Below are positions 31,720 through 33,156 of a DNA stretch of 33,156 bases, one piece after another (position 1 is the stretch's first letter; every line of letters starts with the position of its first letter). Origin of the DNA: Defluviitaleaceae bacterium (lineage in GTDB: Bacteria; Bacillota; Clostridia; Lachnospirales; WQUN01); NCBI GenBank assembly GCA_009786535.1, contig WQRX01000039.1, positions 1 through 33,156 on the forward strand. The letters are read 5' to 3'. The notes beneath the pieces are model-generated. The model saw only the letters and a list, made by a program, of their open reading frames with translations. It was not told the origin of the DNA and searched no databases. Both the position numbers and the translations under genes were made by a program.

Positions 31720-32478
31720 ATGCACATTTTAAAGCAGCTATCCACAAAAAAAGGCCGCGATGAAGCAGGTCTGTTTTCCATAGAAGGGGAAAAGTTTATA
31801 AGCGAAATCCCGCATAATGTGCCTGTGAAGCGGTATATCATCTCCCAAAGCTATGCAGAAATGCAGGCGGGAACGCTCCCAAATTATAAAGCCCGCGCCC
31901 CGGTGGAAATTATTGCCGACAAAATTTTTGCCCGTTATGCCGATACGCAAACGCCGCAGGGCATCGCCGCCATATGTGAAAAACCCGCCCCCGCACAGCT
32001 TTCCGACTTCTCTAAAAAGGATATTTTCCTATTATTTTGCGAAAATGTGCAAGACCCGGGCAATATCGGCACACTTATACGTACCGCAGCAGCAGCAGGG
32101 GCGCACGGAATTATTCTTTCCAACGGCTGCGCCGATATGTATAACCCAAAAACCCTTCGCGCAACTGCGGGTGCCGCATTTCGCCTGCCCATTATTACCG
32201 ACATTTCAACAATGGGAACGCTCCCGCGATTAAAGGCGCAGGGCATTGCCCTGTACGCGGCGCACCCTCACGACGGGAACGCTCCCTACAATATTGACAT
32301 GAAAAAAGGGCTCTGCATCCTTATCGGAAACGAAGCCCATGGCTTATCAAACGAAGCGTTGCGCCTAGCCGACGCCCGCCTGTGCCTTCCTATGGCACAA
32401 GCAAGCGAATCGCTTAACGCTTCGGCGGCGGGCAGCATTCTTTTATATGAAGTGCTGCGCCAGCGAAGTTATTGCTAG
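31720..32478 (+). CDS. TrmH/SpoU-family RNA 2'-O-methyltransferase
   Basis: This 252-residue SPOUT methylase modifies rRNA or tRNA ribose using SAM. It has an N-terminal substrate-binding domain (LFSIEGEKFISE) and the knot domain with LLFCENVQDPGNIGTLIRTA (motif 1), ILIGNEAHGLSNEAL (motif 2) and LPMAQASESLNASAAGSILL (motif 3). An ATG at 31480 would overlap the QueD-like gene on the other strand, so the ATG at 31720 is chosen; a TGGTATTAT extended -10 lies about 25 bases before it. It contains three exact copies of a 12-bp dispersed repeat. The target nucleotide is unknown. It overlaps the end of apt by 4 bases. Confidence 0.9.
   Translation: MHILKQLSTKKGRDEAGLFSIEGEKFISEIPHNVPVKRYIISQSYAEMQAGTLPNYKARAPVEIIADKIFARYADTQTPQGIAAICEKPAPAQLSDFSKKDIFLLFCENVQDPGNIGTLIRTAAAAGAHGIILSNGCADMYNPKTLRATAGAAFRLPIITDISTMGTLPRLKAQGIALYAAHPHDGNAPYNIDMKKGLCILIGNEAHGLSNEALRLADARLCLPMAQASESLNASAAGSILLYEVLRQRSYC
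31869..31880 (+). repeat. 12-bp dispersed repeat GGGAACGCTCCC, copy 3 (in TrmH-family gene)
   Basis: Exact copy, read here in a different frame (GTLP in QAGTLPNYK) from the copy in cysS. Confidence 0.8.
32214..32225 (+). repeat. 12-bp dispersed repeat GGGAACGCTCCC, copy 4 (in TrmH-family gene)
   Basis: Exact copy in the same gene, read as GTLP in STMGTLPRLK. Confidence 0.8.
32275..32286 (+). repeat. 12-bp dispersed repeat GGGAACGCTCCC, copy 5 (in TrmH-family gene)
   Basis: Exact copy 49 bases after copy 4, read as GNAP in HDGNAPYNI, the same peptide as the cysS copy. Confidence 0.8.
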
Positions 32479-32987
32479 TACACCAGCACCGACCGAACAT
32501 CTTGCCCGCGCAATATTTCGCGCCCGTTTAGCCCTGCCAGCTCGATAAAGAAGAGGCTGGAAACTACTTGCCCGCCCATTTCCTGCACCAAATCTATAAT
32601 TGCCTTTGCTGTGCCGCCCGTGGCAAGCAGGTCGTCTGCGATAATGTACTTTCCGCCGGGTACAATTGCGTCCCTATGAATTTCAATGGTAGCGGTCCCA
32701 TATTCCAATGCGTAGGCTTTGCTTGCTACCTCGGCGGGCAATTTTCCCGCTTTGCGCACAGGGATAAATCCCTTATTCAGCGCATATGCCATGGGCATAC
32801 CGAAGATAAAGCCGCGCGATTCGGGTCCTAATATTGCGTCAAATTCCAACCCTTCCACGACTTTCATCATTGCGTCTATGCCTGCGCGCAGGGCTGCCGC
32901 GTCCTTTAAAAGCGTTGTAATGTCACGAAAAAGTACGCCCTTAATAGGAAAATCTTGTATTTCGCGGATGCTTTTTTTAAAATCCAT
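32475..32987 (-). CDS. apt: Adenine phosphoribosyltransferase
   Basis: Apt salvages adenine to AMP using PRPP. The 170-residue length is standard. Landmarks are IREIQDFPIKGVLFRDITTL at the N-terminus, ILGPESRGFIFG, PVRKAGKLPAEV, and the PRPP loop YIIADDLLATGGTAKA (about 114-129). A GAGGCGG precedes the ATG. A minus-strand TATAAT (33032-33037) lies about 45 bases upstream, followed by an A7/T7 tract. The 3' end overlaps the TrmH-family gene by 4 bases. Confidence 0.96.
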   Translation of the reverse strand: MDFKKSIREIQDFPIKGVLFRDITTLLKDAAALRAGIDAMMKVVEGLEFDAILGPESRGFIFGMPMAYALNKGFIPVRKAGKLPAEVASKAYALEYGTATIEIHRDAIVPGGKYIIADDLLATGGTAKAIIDLVQEMGGQVVSSLFFIELAGLNGREILRGQDVRSVLVY

Positions 32988-33031
32988 GCTCTCGCCGCCT
33001 CATAAAAAAATTTTTTTGGGAAACACTACAC

Positions 33032-33037
33032 ATTATA
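33032..33037 (-). promoter_or_regulatory. -10 box upstream of apt
   Basis: On the minus strand TATAAT lies about 45 bases before the apt ATG. The -35 position falls in the start of the DUF1540 gene and shows no good match, so confidence is modest. Between the box and the ATG lies an A7T7 tract (33004-33017), likely curved or stiff DNA. Confidence 0.35.
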
Positions 33038-33058
33038 ACCTAAAAAGGAGGAAACGCC

Positions 33059-33156
33059 ATGCCTAATCAAGATATCAACTGCAATGTAACCCATTGCCGT
33101 TATAATGACCAGCAAAATCACTGCAATAAAGATACCATTACCGTAGGCTGCTCCGC
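33059..33156 (+). CDS. DUF1540 Cys-rich small protein (partial, runs off the end)
   Basis: The window ends 98 bases into this gene. The visible start, MPNQDINCNVTHCRYNDQ and then NHCNKDTITVGC, matches DUF1540, a small Cys-rich domain of Bacillota with the pattern CxVxxCxxN...CxxxxIxV that probably binds a metal. Function is unknown. AAAGGAGG is perfectly placed before the ATG. The stop codon is outside the window. Confidence 0.85.
   Translation, partial: MPNQDINCNVTHCRYNDQQNHCNKDTITVGCS

Noticed and set aside
22196..32286. Reading the five 12-bp repeats as a CRISPR array or tandem repeat
   Set aside because: The copies are too short, irregularly spaced over 10 kb, lie within genes, and there are no cas genes.

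Overview
The window looks like chromosomal DNA from a motile, endospore-forming member of the Bacillota, most likely class Clostridia. The evidence is a late flagellar cluster (fliD, fliT-like, flaG, fliS), a SpoIIP-type sporulation hydrolase, MutS2, Mini-RNase III, RsmI, TagA/WecG and YitT proteins, and AGGAGG-type ribosome binding sites. Genus cannot be set from sequence alone. I saw no rRNA, convincing tRNA, CRISPR array, transposase, integrase or phage module. Most of the window is a mosaic of short housekeeping operons on both strands.

Layout. 179-839: two small unrecognised genes closed by a terminator. 950-3345 (minus): glnS followed by an acyl-ACP thioesterase, with a divergent GNAT gene. 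3860-8016 (minus): fliD-fliT-flaG-fliS. It is preceded by a sequence matching the sigma-28 flagellar promoter consensus exactly, which overlaps a sigma-A type promoter driving mutS2 the other way. 10565-11912 (minus): a sigma-70-family factor followed by an unusual protein that joins a chemoreceptor-tip-like segment to a CheW domain. 11913-12473: the only long gene-poor stretch, with coding-like debris and the rsmI terminator. 12474-13945 (minus): a basic coiled-coil protein and rsmI. 14031-16285 (plus): an AT-hook/histone-H1-like protein, a TagA/WecG glycosyltransferase and a YitT membrane protein.

16321-19884 (plus): a one-carbon/corrinoid module (aldo/keto reductase with a two-cluster ferredoxin tail, UROD-family methyltransferase, corrinoid protein) followed by arylamine N-acetyltransferase. 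19886-22447: spoIIP, an AEC transporter and trmL. 22542-24819 (plus): overlapping ispF-cysS-mrnC. 24852-27126 (plus): a PH-like membrane protein, two GNAT proteins and a lipoprotein gene apparently broken by two frameshifts. 27151 to the end: pncB, a GH5-like hydrolase without signal peptide, a MATE transporter, a QueD-like protein lacking the usual catalytic Cys, a TrmH-family methyltransferase, apt, and the start of a DUF1540 gene.

Most worth following up: the sigma factor plus receptor-tip/CheW hybrid; the AT-hook/H1-like protein; the corrinoid module with its ferredoxin-tailed reductase; a 12-bp sequence repeated exactly five times inside three coding genes in different reading frames; the very large repeat-built FliD; and a probable leaderless trmL message. 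All functional calls come from motif recognition by eye. No database search was run.
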